Source: Halobaculum limi (GTDB lineage: Archaea > Halobacteriota > Halobacteria > Halobacteriales > Haloferacaceae). Taken from it: a stretch of DNA of 64,000 bases. Made by a program: the position numbers and the translations under genes. The stretch is from NCBI RefSeq assembly GCF_029490015.1, contig NZ_CP120468.1:1984001-2048000 (forward strand), in the 5' to 3' direction. Within the stretch, counting starts at the first letter, position 1, and the number at the start of each line of letters is the position of its first letter. The notes beneath the pieces are model-generated. The model was not told the origin of the DNA and ran no database searches. It was given only the letters and a program-made list of their open reading frames with translations. Of the stretch, positions 46,027 to 54,420 are shown one piece after another.

Positions 46027-47525
46027 AGGTCACACACCCCCGCTGGGCAGCGGCCATCGGCGTGTGCCCGCAGGTCGGCTTCGAACTCCGACAGCACAGA
46101 CGCGAGCGGACGGGCGGCGTCGCGGCCGAATCCACACAGCGACGTTCGGCGCATCGTCCGCGCGAGTTCTCTGAGCCGTGTGGTCGAGAGGTCACCATTG
46201 TACACCGCCCGCAGGCGTTCGTGTGCCTGCGTGCTCCCCTCTCGGCACGGTACGCAGCGCCCGCAGTTCTCCTCGCGAGCGGTCGCGATGCGACGGCCCG
46301 CGACCGCGACCGCGCACGCGCCGTCCTCGCCCGTCGAGAACGGTTCGACCGACCCGTTCGTGCCGAGTCCCGCGCCACGAAGCGCTGGTGCCGCGACCGG
46401 CGTGTCGAGGTCGCGGGTCACCCCGCCGAAGCGACCGCCAACGCAGGCGAACGCGCCGCACTCTCCCTCGACGAGCGCTCGCGAGAGACTCGCGTCCGTC
46501 GGGAGTTCGACCGTCCGCCGACGGTCGCCGACGACCGTGACGAGTCTGGTTCCGGGGTCGGCAGCGCCTGCGTCGTACGCCGCGGGGTCTGCCACCGCTC
46601 GCTCGATTGCCGCGAGCGTCCGCGGCGTGTGGACGAGCGTCGGCCGCTCGAACAGGCCCCACGCCGCCGGGGCGGGTGGTCGTCGCCGCGCCTCGATGCG
46701 GTCGTTGCCCTCCAGCGATTCCAGCAGGGCCGTCGGCTCGGCGGTCATGTACGCCGCTTGCGCGGCGGTCACCTCGACCGTCAGCCTCGTCTCGTCTTCG
46801 ACCACGTCTGCGACGGCGCGAACTCGCTCGGCTACGACCGGGTCGTCCTCGGGCAGGGCGACGACGACCTCGCTCACGTCGACGGCGCGGGCGGCGACGA
46901 CCACACCGGCGAACACGCGACCCGTGAGACTCGACAGGAGGAGGCGGTCGGCGTCGACCTTCGGGTCGGCGTCGAGGCCATTCACGACGACGACTGGGTC
47001 GCCTTCTGCGGCGCGAGCGGTGCGCCACTCCGCTGCGACGGGGTCGTCCTGTGCGGCGTCGCCCCAGCCACGACCGCGGAGGCCGAGCGTGGAGAGCGTC
47101 GACAGTCCCGTGTCGCCGGCGTCGCCATCGGTCGGCGGGTCGAAGGCGGTCGGGTCGAGCCAGCCTGCCCCGACCAGCGTTCGGCGGACGCCGACCGAGA
47201 GCGGCCCCTCGGGGAACGGGAACTCCATCGTTTCGGGGTCGTGGTCGACGACGCCGACTGCCTCGTCGTTCGGAAATTCGCCGGCGTCGACGCTCGCCAC
47301 GAGTGCTGCCGCCTCGTCAGTGTCGACGCCGGTGAGAAGCGCCGTTCGCCCGTCACGCGTCACCGCGACCGCTGGCAGGTCGGCCGTCCCTGGCGACCCG
47401 ACCCGGCGGACCACGATACCGTCGGCATCGGCGGCCGCCCGTTCGGCCGCCTCTGCGGCCGCTTCGCCGTCGGCGTCGTCGAACGCGACGCGGACGGTCG
47501 CCGTGGTCGCGTGTGATGTAGACAT
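46023..47525 (-). CDS. NuoF/FdhB-like Fe-S subunit with degenerate FMN site
   Basis: A 500-residue partner of the FDH alpha subunit, overlapping its start by four bases. The C terminus keeps the 4Fe-4S binding region of NuoF: ENCGRCVPCREGS plus LCGFG and a last CPAGVCDL. The middle part follows the NuoF fold, but the FMN-binding loop GRGGAGFPTG has become GRGWGDAAQD (151-160), and the NADEGDPG segment reads VNGLDADP (181-188). The N-terminal NuoE-like region has no cysteines. FMN, and thus direct NAD reduction, is doubtful; the electron acceptor is unknown. Confidence 0.78.
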   Translation of the reverse strand: MSTSHATTATVRVAFDDADGEAAAEAAERAAADADGIVVRRVGSPGTADLPAVAVTRDGRTALLTGVDTDEAAALVASVDAGEFPNDEAVGVVDHDPETMEFPFPEGPLSVGVRRTLVGAGWLDPTAFDPPTDGDAGDTGLSTLSTLGLRGRGWGDAAQDDPVAAEWRTARAAEGDPVVVVNGLDADPKVDADRLLLSSLTGRVFAGVVVAARAVDVSEVVVALPEDDPVVAERVRAVADVVEDETRLTVEVTAAQAAYMTAEPTALLESLEGNDRIEARRRPPAPAAWGLFERPTLVHTPRTLAAIERAVADPAAYDAGAADPGTRLVTVVGDRRRTVELPTDASLSRALVEGECGAFACVGGRFGGVTRDLDTPVAAPALRGAGLGTNGSVEPFSTGEDGACAVAVAGRRIATAREENCGRCVPCREGSTQAHERLRAVYNGDLSTTRLRELARTMRRTSLCGFGRDAARPLASVLSEFEADLRAHADGRCPAGVCDL

Positions 47526-47584
47526 AGCTCACGGTTCCGCGGATTCGTGCAAAAGCGTTCGGGGGTGAACGGACCCGACGCCGT

Positions 47585-48703
47585 TCAGTCCAGTTCGACC
47601 CAGGCCCCGTTCGCGTCAGACCGCTCGACGGCGTCGAGGACGCGCTGTACCTCGTAGGCGTCCGCGAAGTTCGGGTGGAACGCCGTTCCATCGCGCACGC
47701 TCGACAGGAACTCGTAGTTCTCGTGGACGAACGTGTGCTCCCAGCCGATGACGTGGCCCGGCGGCCACCAGTGGTCGACGTACGGGTCGTCCGCGTCCGT
47801 GACGAGGACCGTCTCGTAGCCGCGGTTGTCGCCGGTCATCACCCGGAGTTCGTTCAGCCGTTCCAGCGAGAACTCGACGCTCCCCTCGGTGCCGTGGACT
47901 GCGATGGTGTGGTCGTTCTTGTGCCCCTCGGTCACGCGGGAGGCTTCAAACGTGCCCATCGCGCCGTTCTCGAACTCGACCTGTGCGGAGTAGGCGTCGT
48001 CGACGGTGACAGGCCGCGTCTCGTCGCTGCCCTCGACGGGTCGCTCCTCAGTGAACGTCTGCAGGTGGCCGGAGATACGCTTCATCTCGCCCGCGTGGTC
48101 GCCGACGAGGAAACGCGCGAGGTCGACCGTGTGCGCGCCGAGGTCACCGAGTGCGCCCGACCCGGCCGCCTCCTCGTCGTTGCGCCAACTCCACGGCGCG
48201 TCGGGGTCCGAGAGCCAGTCTTGGAGGTAGCGTCCGCGGACCTGACGGATCGCACCGAGTTCGCCCGCGTCGATGAGCCGTTTCGCGTAGCGGATGGCGG
48301 GGACGAACCGATAGTTGAACGCGCAGGCGGCGGGCACGTCGGCGGCTTGTGCGGCCCCGTGCATCTCGCGTGCACCCTCCAGCGTCGGTGCGAGCGGCTT
48401 CTCACAGAGGACAGGCGTCCCTGCCTCCAGCGCCGCGATGGAGGGGTCGACGTGGAGGTGGTTCGGCCCGAGGTTGTAGAAGACGTCCACCTCGTCGACC
48501 ACCTCGCGCCAGTCGGTCGCGGTGTGCTGGAAGCCGAGCGTGTCGGCAGCCTCAGCGAGTGCCTCCTCGTCGCGGCCGATGATGGTGTGTCGGTTCGTCT
48601 CCGGGGCGTCGTCGAAGAACATCGGCAGGCGGTCGAGTGCGTTCGCGTGCGCCTTCCCCATAAAGCGGTAGCCGAGGACGCCGATGTCGAGTGGGTCACT
48701 CAT
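47585..48703 (-). CDS. Gfo/Idh/MocA family oxidoreductase (1)
   Basis: A 372-residue NAD(P)-dependent sugar dehydrogenase-type enzyme. The Rossmann start IGVLGYRFMGKAH is followed by the CEKPL motif (residues near 98) and the catalytic GDLGAHTVDLA with the Asp/His pair near residue 186. Typical substrates are inositols, glucose derivatives, 1,5-anhydro sugars and amino sugars. It follows the isomerase/epimerase by six bases, so they are cotranscribed. A leaderless promoter is at 49701-49710. Confidence 0.9.
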   Translation of the reverse strand: MSDPLDIGVLGYRFMGKAHANALDRLPMFFDDAPETNRHTIIGRDEEALAEAADTLGFQHTATDWREVVDEVDVFYNLGPNHLHVDPSIAALEAGTPVLCEKPLAPTLEGAREMHGAAQAADVPAACAFNYRFVPAIRYAKRLIDAGELGAIRQVRGRYLQDWLSDPDAPWSWRNDEEAAGSGALGDLGAHTVDLARFLVGDHAGEMKRISGHLQTFTEERPVEGSDETRPVTVDDAYSAQVEFENGAMGTFEASRVTEGHKNDHTIAVHGTEGSVEFSLERLNELRVMTGDNRGYETVLVTDADDPYVDHWWPPGHVIGWEHTFVHENYEFLSSVRDGTAFHPNFADAYEVQRVLDAVERSDANGAWVELD

Positions 48704-48709
48704 CGTCGA

Positions 48710-49678
48710 TCACTCCGCCCAGTAGGCGTCGCCGGGAGTCGTCTCGAAGACGGCGCGGTCGAGGAGGTCGACCGCCTTCTCCAGGCCCTCCCGCGAGGAG
48801 GTGAGCGAGTCCTCGTGTTCGATGGAGAGTGCGCCGTCGTAGCCGACCATCCGCAGCGTGGAGACGACGTCTTTCCAGTGTTCCTCGCCGTGGCCGTAGC
48901 CGACCGAGCGGAACAGCCACGAGCGGTCGCCCTCCTCGGTGTAGTCGGTCGTGTCGAGGACGCCCTTCTCGCGGGCCTGTGACTCGTACACCTTCGTGTC
49001 CTTCGCGTGGACGTGGTGGATGGCGTCGTGGTCGCCGAGCACGCGGATGGCCTCCGTCACGTCGATGCCCTGCCAGTAGAGGTGCGATGGGTCGAAGTTC
49101 GCACCGACTCGCTCGTTCGTGAGTTCGCGCAGGCGCAACATTCCGTGGGGTTCGTACACGAGCATGTTCGGGTGCATCTCGATGGCCAGGTCGACGCCGT
49201 GGTGGTCGGCGTGTGCGGCCAAGTCAGTCCAGTACTCTTCGGCGACCTCCCACTGGTAGTCGTGGGCGTCGGAGTGCTCGGTCGGCCACGGCGCGGTGAC
49301 CCAGTTGGGAACCTCGTCGTTCGGGCCGCCTGCGGGCAGGCCGGAGAAGCAGGTGACGGTGTCGACGCCGAACTCGTCGGCGAGTTCGACCGCCTCACGG
49401 AGTTCGCGGTCGGCCTCGGCCGCGCGCTCTTCGTCGGGGTGGAGGGGGTTGTTGTGGGTCGCGAACGCGCTCACGCGGAGGTCGTACTCCTCCAAGTCCG
49501 AGCGAAGCGTCTCGCGGGCGTCCTCGTCGGCGAGCAACGCCTCACGGTCGGTGTGTGCCTGACCGGGCCACCCACCCACGCCCAGTTCGACTGCGCTCAC
49601 GCCGATGCTCGAGAGGTACTCGAACGCGTCGGCCCGCGATTCTCCGCCCAACGGAACGGTCAGTACGCCGATATCCAT
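48710..49678 (-). CDS. Sugar phosphate isomerase/epimerase (xylose isomerase-like TIM barrel)
   Basis: A 322-residue TIM-barrel protein of the AP-endonuclease-2 superfamily. Metal-binding residues are seen as E in AIEMHPN, D in NFDPSHL, H in HHVHAKD and E in LSIEHED. Such enzymes isomerise or epimerise ketoses, inosose or 3-keto sugars, often beside Gfo/Idh dehydrogenases. The pairing here supports a sugar oxidation-isomerisation route. I chose the ATG at 49678, about 25 bp after the TATA-like box. Confidence 0.88.
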   Translation of the reverse strand: MDIGVLTVPLGGESRADAFEYLSSIGVSAVELGVGGWPGQAHTDREALLADEDARETLRSDLEEYDLRVSAFATHNNPLHPDEERAAEADRELREAVELADEFGVDTVTCFSGLPAGGPNDEVPNWVTAPWPTEHSDAHDYQWEVAEEYWTDLAAHADHHGVDLAIEMHPNMLVYEPHGMLRLRELTNERVGANFDPSHLYWQGIDVTEAIRVLGDHDAIHHVHAKDTKVYESQAREKGVLDTTDYTEEGDRSWLFRSVGYGHGEEHWKDVVSTLRMVGYDGALSIEHEDSLTSSREGLEKAVDLLDRAVFETTPGDAYWAE

Positions 49679-49700
49679 ACTCGCGAATTGAACTACGGAC

Positions 49701-49710
49701 CGAATAAATC
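49701..49710 (-). promoter_or_regulatory. Promoter of the isomerase-dehydrogenase pair
   Basis: GATTTATTCG on the minus strand sits 23-32 bp before the ATG at 49678, the spacing expected for a leaderless haloarchaeal transcript. Confidence 0.5.
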
Positions 49711-49788
49711 TGTATGTCCCGAGGGTGGAGTCGTCGCGCGAACACGCCGACCCGGAGGAGGTTCGTGTCCCTGTAACGCGGCGCTGGG

Positions 49789-50868
49789 TCAGGCGTCGCC
49801 GTCGCGGCGGTCGAGTGGGTCTTCGAGTTCGCCCATCACCTCTTCGAAGGCGTCGGTCGCCGTGAGGAGGCCGCGTATCTCGCCGTCGGAGACGACGAGT
49901 GCGAGTTCCTGCCCCTCCAACTGGAAGCGGTCGATGGCGTCCGCGACGGTGGTGTCGGGCGACAGCGTCATCGGTGGGGCCGCCGCAGCCGTGAGGTCGA
50001 GGCCGTCGTCCGTGAGGTCGTCTGTCTCCCGAATGATCGATGGGACGTACACGATGCCGACGAACTCTCCGCCGTCTTCGTCCAACAGGGGGAACCGCGT
50101 GTGCGGCGACCCACGCATCCGTTCGAGGTTCTCGACCGTCGACGCGCCCGTCGACAGCGTCACCATCTCCTCGGCGGGCACCATCACGTCCTCGACGGTT
50201 CGTTCGCCGACTTTCAGCGCATTGACCACCTCCTCTTGGCGCTCGTCGGCCACTGCTCCCTCCTCCAGCGTCGACGACACCCGCTGGCGGAGTTCCGCAC
50301 GCGTCTCGATAGCGTCCTGTTCGGTCTCCAACCACGCGCCGGTCATCTCGACGCCGAACAGTTTCAGCGTCGCCTTCGCGATCCAGTCGCCGAAGGTGAT
50401 GACCGGTGAGATGAGTTTGTGGAAGTAGTACAGCGGCGTCGCCCCATAGCGGGAGACGAACCGCGACCGCTCCACACCGAGGTACGTCGGCGTCTGCTCG
50501 CCGTGCGTGAGGTGGACGAGGTTGATAATCAGGAAGCCGAGCAGCGCGCCGGCCCCGACCGACGCGAACCTCGTGTCGGCGAACAGCGGTTCGAACAGCG
50601 CCGCAAGCGCCGGTTCCGCGACGATGCCGACCGCGATACTCGACGCCGTGATGCCAACCTGGCAGGTCGTGAGATACAGTTCGAGGCTCTGCGTCATCTC
50701 CCACGCGCGTTCGAGTGCGGGGCTGCCGTCGACGAACTCCTGTTCGGTGAACTGGCGCGCCCGCGTCAACGCGAACTCGATAGCGACGAAGAACCCGTTC
50801 GCGAGGATGAGTGCGACGCCCGCGAGGAGCCTGAACACGACCTCCGGCGTAGCCATCGTCGTAACCAT
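49789..50868 (-). CDS. CNNM/hemolysin C family membrane protein (DUF21 + CBS pair)
   Basis: A 359-residue protein. The DUF21 transmembrane part (about 1-195) contains SSIAVGIVAEPA and GFLIINLVHLTHGE. A CBS domain pair follows at about 205-340 and should bind an adenine nucleotide. Proteins of this type handle Mg2+ or Co2+ export or resistance. Its place inside the carbohydrate locus looks incidental, since it has its own flanking gaps of about 110 and 80 bp. Confidence 0.85.
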   Translation of the reverse strand: MVTTMATPEVVFRLLAGVALILANGFFVAIEFALTRARQFTEQEFVDGSPALERAWEMTQSLELYLTTCQVGITASSIAVGIVAEPALAALFEPLFADTRFASVGAGALLGFLIINLVHLTHGEQTPTYLGVERSRFVSRYGATPLYYFHKLISPVITFGDWIAKATLKLFGVEMTGAWLETEQDAIETRAELRQRVSSTLEEGAVADERQEEVVNALKVGERTVEDVMVPAEEMVTLSTGASTVENLERMRGSPHTRFPLLDEDGGEFVGIVYVPSIIRETDDLTDDGLDLTAAAAPPMTLSPDTTVADAIDRFQLEGQELALVVSDGEIRGLLTATDAFEEVMGELEDPLDRRDGDA

Positions 50869-50949
50869 CGGCCCGTCGTTGCTGGCGAACCGACAAAAAG
50901 CGGACGGCCGTCCAGCCGCTTCGGGTGACCACGAAGCGTCTTTCGGGGC

Positions 50950-52032
50950 CTACTCGTCGAGGCGAACCGCCGCTCCCGACTCGGTCGACCGGTAGATGCC
51001 GTCGATCACTCGCTGAACGGCCAGCGCCTGATCGATGGTGTTCCGACTCGGTTCGACGCCGGTCGCGACCGCTTCGAGGAACGTCGCCTGTTCGGCGCGG
51101 TGGGTGTCGACGTCGCGCGTCTCGACGTCCGTGTCGGTGAGATGGTGGCCCCCGCCGACGCCGTTCTCGTAGATGGTGAGGTCGCCGCTGCCGCGGTCGA
51201 AGTGAGCACCGGCATCGGTGCCGCGGACGAAGAAGTCGTTGTTCGCGGGCCGGTTTGTCGCCCACGCCGCCTCCAGCGAGACGGTCGTGCCGTCGGCCGT
51301 CCGGATAAACGCCGAGACGGAGTCGTCCACGTCGAAGTCGCCCGGTCCGGAGTCGTCGCCCCACATATCAATGTAGGTGTAGTCGTCGCGACCGCCGAAC
51401 TCCGAGCGTGCGACGCCCGACACCTCGACGATCTCGGGGAAGTCGAGGAAGTACAGCGCCAGGTCGATGGCGTGGACGCCGATGTCGATGAGGCTGCCAC
51501 CGCCGGCGACCTCCTTGCTCGTGAACCACGACCCGCGGCCGGGAACGCCGCGCCGGCGGATGAAGTTCGCCTCGACGTGGGAGACGTCGCCGAAGCGGCC
51601 CTCGTCTTGGTAGTGTTTGATCACTTCGACGGGCGCGGCGAAGCGGTTGTTGAACCCGACCATACAGATGCCGTCGGCGTCGCGTGCGGCGTCTGCGATC
51701 CGCTGGGCCGACTCCAACGAGTGGGCAAGCGGTTTCTCCAGCATCACGTCGAGTCCCCACTCCAGCGCCGAGACGGCGTACTCTTCGTGGAAACGGTTGG
51801 GCGTCGTCACCAGCACCGCGTCGACGATGTCGTACAGTTCGCCGGGGTCCTCGAAGCCCTGGGCGTCGAACCGGTGGATGAAGCGCTCCCGGGCGTCGGC
51901 GTCCACGTCCATCCCGCCGACGAGGTCGGCCCCGAGCGACTCCAGTCGTTCGGCGTGGTGGTGACCGATACCCCCTAGGCCGACGATACCGACGCGTACG
52001 CCAGACGGGTCGAAGCCATCGACGAGACTCAT
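50950..52032 (-). CDS. Gfo/Idh/MocA family oxidoreductase (2)
   Basis: A 360-residue paralogue of the enzyme at 47585-48703. The Rossmann start VGIVGLGGIGHHHAERL, the EKPLAHS motif near residue 96 and GGSLIDIGVHAIDLALY with the active-site pair near residue 179 are all intact. It lies at the 3' end of the sugar ABC gene run, after a 64-bp gap that contains a TACT-N7-GAGTA site. It probably oxidises the imported sugar or its derivative. Confidence 0.9.
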   Translation of the reverse strand: MSLVDGFDPSGVRVGIVGLGGIGHHHAERLESLGADLVGGMDVDADARERFIHRFDAQGFEDPGELYDIVDAVLVTTPNRFHEEYAVSALEWGLDVMLEKPLAHSLESAQRIADAARDADGICMVGFNNRFAAPVEVIKHYQDEGRFGDVSHVEANFIRRRGVPGRGSWFTSKEVAGGGSLIDIGVHAIDLALYFLDFPEIVEVSGVARSEFGGRDDYTYIDMWGDDSGPGDFDVDDSVSAFIRTADGTTVSLEAAWATNRPANNDFFVRGTDAGAHFDRGSGDLTIYENGVGGGHHLTDTDVETRDVDTHRAEQATFLEAVATGVEPSRNTIDQALAVQRVIDGIYRSTESGAAVRLDE

Positions 52033-52048
52033 CTTGCCACCTCGCTAG

Positions 52049-52064
52049 TACTCAAATCTGAGTA
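52049..52064. promoter_or_regulatory. TrmB-type operator, TACT-N7-GAGTA
   Basis: TACTCAAATCTGAGTA matches the published Halobacterium TrmB consensus TACT-N7/8-GAGTA exactly and is palindromic at its ends. It lies 17-32 bp before the ATG of the second Gfo/Idh gene. With a TrmB-family gene 5 kb away in the same locus this is a credible target, though the paralogue there may read a different site. Confidence 0.6.
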
Positions 52065-52096
52065 ACACATTCCTACCCCGTGAAACGAGGAGGGTA

Positions 52097-52291
52097 TCAG
52101 TATAGTTGTCGTTCCTTCTCCTCGCGTTCGCGCTCGGCTTCCTCCTGCTCTTTCTGCTGGCGGCGACCGCGGAGATACTGCCGCGCCAGCGGCAGGAACT
52201 TGTTTTTCCCGTCCCGTACCAGCGCGTACAGCCCGTACGCCCACGGGATGAACAGCGCCGTCACCGCCGCGAGGTACAGGACTTCGACCAT
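52097..52291 (-). CDS. Single-span small protein linked to the sugar ABC transporter (64 aa)
   Basis: Residues 1-26 form one membrane helix (VEVLYLAAVTALFIPWAYGL). A KNKFLPLARQYLRGRR basic stretch and a highly charged, probably coiled-coil tail rich in Glu/Gln/Arg/Lys follow. The gene begins one base after the stop of the ATPase gene, so it is in the transporter operon. I recognise no family. A role as an accessory subunit, assembly factor or regulator of the transporter is inferred purely from position. Confidence 0.65.
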   Translation of the reverse strand: MVEVLYLAAVTALFIPWAYGLYALVRDGKNKFLPLARQYLRGRRQQKEQEEAEREREEKERQLY

Positions 52292-52292
52292 C

Positions 52293-53471
52293 CTACTCGG
52301 CCTCCTCGCTTGCCGCGTCCGCGGTCGTCTCGGCCACTCGCGAGACGCCGTGGACCAACGCTTGTGAGGTGGCGTCGTCGAACAGGTGGATCTTCGCGCG
52401 GTCGAGGACCACTTCCAGTTTGTCTCCCTCTGCGAGTTCGCTGTCGGGGGAGACGCTCATCAGCAGACTGTCGTCGCCGACGGCGCTGCCGCCCATCCCC
52501 GTATCGACGTCCTCGTCGAGCAAGAGGTAGACGAAGATCTCGTCGCCCATCGGCTCCAGCACGTCCACCTCGACCTCCATCGTCTCGGTCGGGTCGGTGG
52601 CGTCGTCGATGAACTCCGTCGGGTAGACGTCTTCCGGTCGGACGCCGAGCGTCACGGTGTCGCCCGGCGACGCGCCGACGTTGTTGACGTCGAAGCTCAC
52701 GTCGTAGTACTCAGAGGAGAACCCGGTAGTGGTGAGTTCGCCGCTCGTGAAGTTCATCGATGGCGACCCGATGAAGCCGGCGACGAACTCGTTTGCCGGC
52801 TCGTTGTAACACGTCAGCGGCGGGGCGAACTGCTGGAGTTCACCCTCGTTGAGGACCGCGATGCGGTCGGACATCGTCATCGCCTCCGCCTGGTCGTGCG
52901 TGACGTAGATGATGGTCGTCTCCAGTTCCTTGTGGAGGCGCTGGAGTTCCGTCCGCATGTGGACGCGGAGCTTTGCGTCGAGGTTCGCCAGTGGCTCGTC
53001 CATCAGGAACACGTCCGGTTCGCGCACGATTGCGCGGGCGATGGCGACGCGCTGGCGCTGGCCACCGGACATCTCGTCGGGCATCCGGTCGAGCATCCCC
53101 TCCATCTGGACGATGCGGGCCGCGTTCTCGACGCGGCGGTCGATCTCCTCCTTCTCGTAGTTGCGCAGGCGCAACCCGAAGGAGATGTTGTCGTACACGT
53201 CCATGTGGGGGAACAGCGCGATGTTCTGGAACACCATCGAGATGCCCCGGTCTTTCGGTGGGAGGTACGTCACGTCGCGCTCCCCGATGGTCACGGTCCC
53301 ACTGCTGGGCGTGGTCAGCCCCGCGATCATCTCCATCGTCGTGGACTTCCCACACCCCGAGGGACCGACGAGCGTGATGAACTCGCCGTCCTCGATGTCG
53401 AGGTTCATATCCTCGACGGCGGTCACATCCCCGTACTGCTTCGTTACGTCTGTTAAGTGTACTCGTGCCAT
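52293..53471 (-). CDS. Carbohydrate ABC transporter ATP-binding protein (MalK/UgpC-like)
   Basis: A 392-residue ATPase of the CUT1 class. Walker A GPSGCGKST is near residue 37, the signature MSGGQRQR near residue 135 and Walker B VFLMDEPLANLDAK near residue 155. The C-terminal MOBE/TOBE region from about 240 on is the regulatory domain of MalK-like proteins. It energises the two permeases encoded upstream. The stop is one base from the small membrane protein. Confidence 0.93.
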   Translation of the reverse strand: MARVHLTDVTKQYGDVTAVEDMNLDIEDGEFITLVGPSGCGKSTTMEMIAGLTTPSSGTVTIGERDVTYLPPKDRGISMVFQNIALFPHMDVYDNISFGLRLRNYEKEEIDRRVENAARIVQMEGMLDRMPDEMSGGQRQRVAIARAIVREPDVFLMDEPLANLDAKLRVHMRTELQRLHKELETTIIYVTHDQAEAMTMSDRIAVLNEGELQQFAPPLTCYNEPANEFVAGFIGSPSMNFTSGELTTTGFSSEYYDVSFDVNNVGASPGDTVTLGVRPEDVYPTEFIDDATDPTETMEVEVDVLEPMGDEIFVYLLLDEDVDTGMGGSAVGDDSLLMSVSPDSELAEGDKLEVVLDRAKIHLFDDATSQALVHGVSRVAETTADAASEEAE

Positions 53472-53484
53472 TGTTGTGTCCTGA

Positions 53485-54420
53485 TTATTCCTTCAGTGCG
53501 CCCGCGGTCAGTCCGCTGACGATACGTTCCTGTGCGACGACGACGAGGATCGCGACCGGCAGCACCGCGATGATGCTGCCCGCGGCCATCACGCCGTAGG
53601 TGATCTGGAACTGGCCCGCGCGTTGCAGGCTCAGCAGGCCGCCCACGATGGGGGCCCAGTTGGCCGGTTGCCCGTTGTTCATCAACTGGCTGAAGAAGAA
53701 CTCGTTGTACACAGAGATGAACGTGAGCACGCCCGCGGTGGCGACGCCGGGTGCCGACAGCGGGATGATGACCCGGAACAGCGCCCCCAGCCGGGTCGTC
53801 CCCTCGACGCGAGCGGCGTCCTCCAGTCCGTCTGGAATCTGCCCGTAGAACGTCGTGAGGATGAAGATAGACAGCGGCATAAACAGCGAACTGAACGGGA
53901 GGATCATCGCGCCGGGCGTGTTGTACAGATTCAGCCCCGGAATGACGTTCCCGGTGAACAGCTGGTACAGCGGCACGAAGAAGGCCGCCGGCGGGAAGTA
54001 ACTGATCGCGAGGACCAGGAGCATGAGCGGTGCCCGGCCGGGGAACTCCAAGCGACCGAACACGTACCCCGCGAGACTCGCGAGCAGCAGCACGACGACG
54101 GTCGTCGACAGCGCGAGCACGAGGCTGTTGAACATGTACCGCAGGAAGTTGACCTTCTCGAACACCTCGATGAACACGCCGAACTGCGGTGTCGCTGGCA
54201 GCATCGACAGCGGCGCGTTCTCCGGTGTCACGGCCAACACCAGCAGGAAGTAGAACGGGAACAGTGTCGTCGCGAGGAAGAACACCGTCGCGACGTAGAA
54301 CATCGCTCTGTACACCCGCTCTGGGTCGTCGATGGACCTCGCGACCCACCGCTGGAGCGGTCCGCGTTTCAGTTCCGGTTCCGCGCTCACGCCACCGTCC
54401 GTTCGTGTGTCGTCGCTCAT
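53485..54420 (-). CDS. Carbohydrate ABC transporter permease (MalG-like)
   Basis: A 311-residue permease with six main spans. The EAA loop that contacts the ATPase appears as EDAARVEGTTRLGALFRVIIP (about residues 211-231; cited by position). It overlaps the first permease gene by four bases and precedes the ATPase gene by 13 bp. With MalF-like it forms the membrane channel. Confidence 0.92.
   Translation of the reverse strand: MSDDTRTDGGVSAEPELKRGPLQRWVARSIDDPERVYRAMFYVATVFFLATTLFPFYFLLVLAVTPENAPLSMLPATPQFGVFIEVFEKVNFLRYMFNSLVLALSTTVVVLLLASLAGYVFGRLEFPGRAPLMLLVLAISYFPPAAFFVPLYQLFTGNVIPGLNLYNTPGAMILPFSSLFMPLSIFILTTFYGQIPDGLEDAARVEGTTRLGALFRVIIPLSAPGVATAGVLTFISVYNEFFFSQLMNNGQPANWAPIVGGLLSLQRAGQFQITYGVMAAGSIIAVLPVAILVVVAQERIVSGLTAGALKE

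Noticed and set aside
42823-47568. Long plus-strand frames opposite fdhA and the NuoF-like gene
   Set aside because: Low-complexity Ser/Arg/Pro composition; the minus-strand genes have clear Fe-S and molybdopterin motifs.
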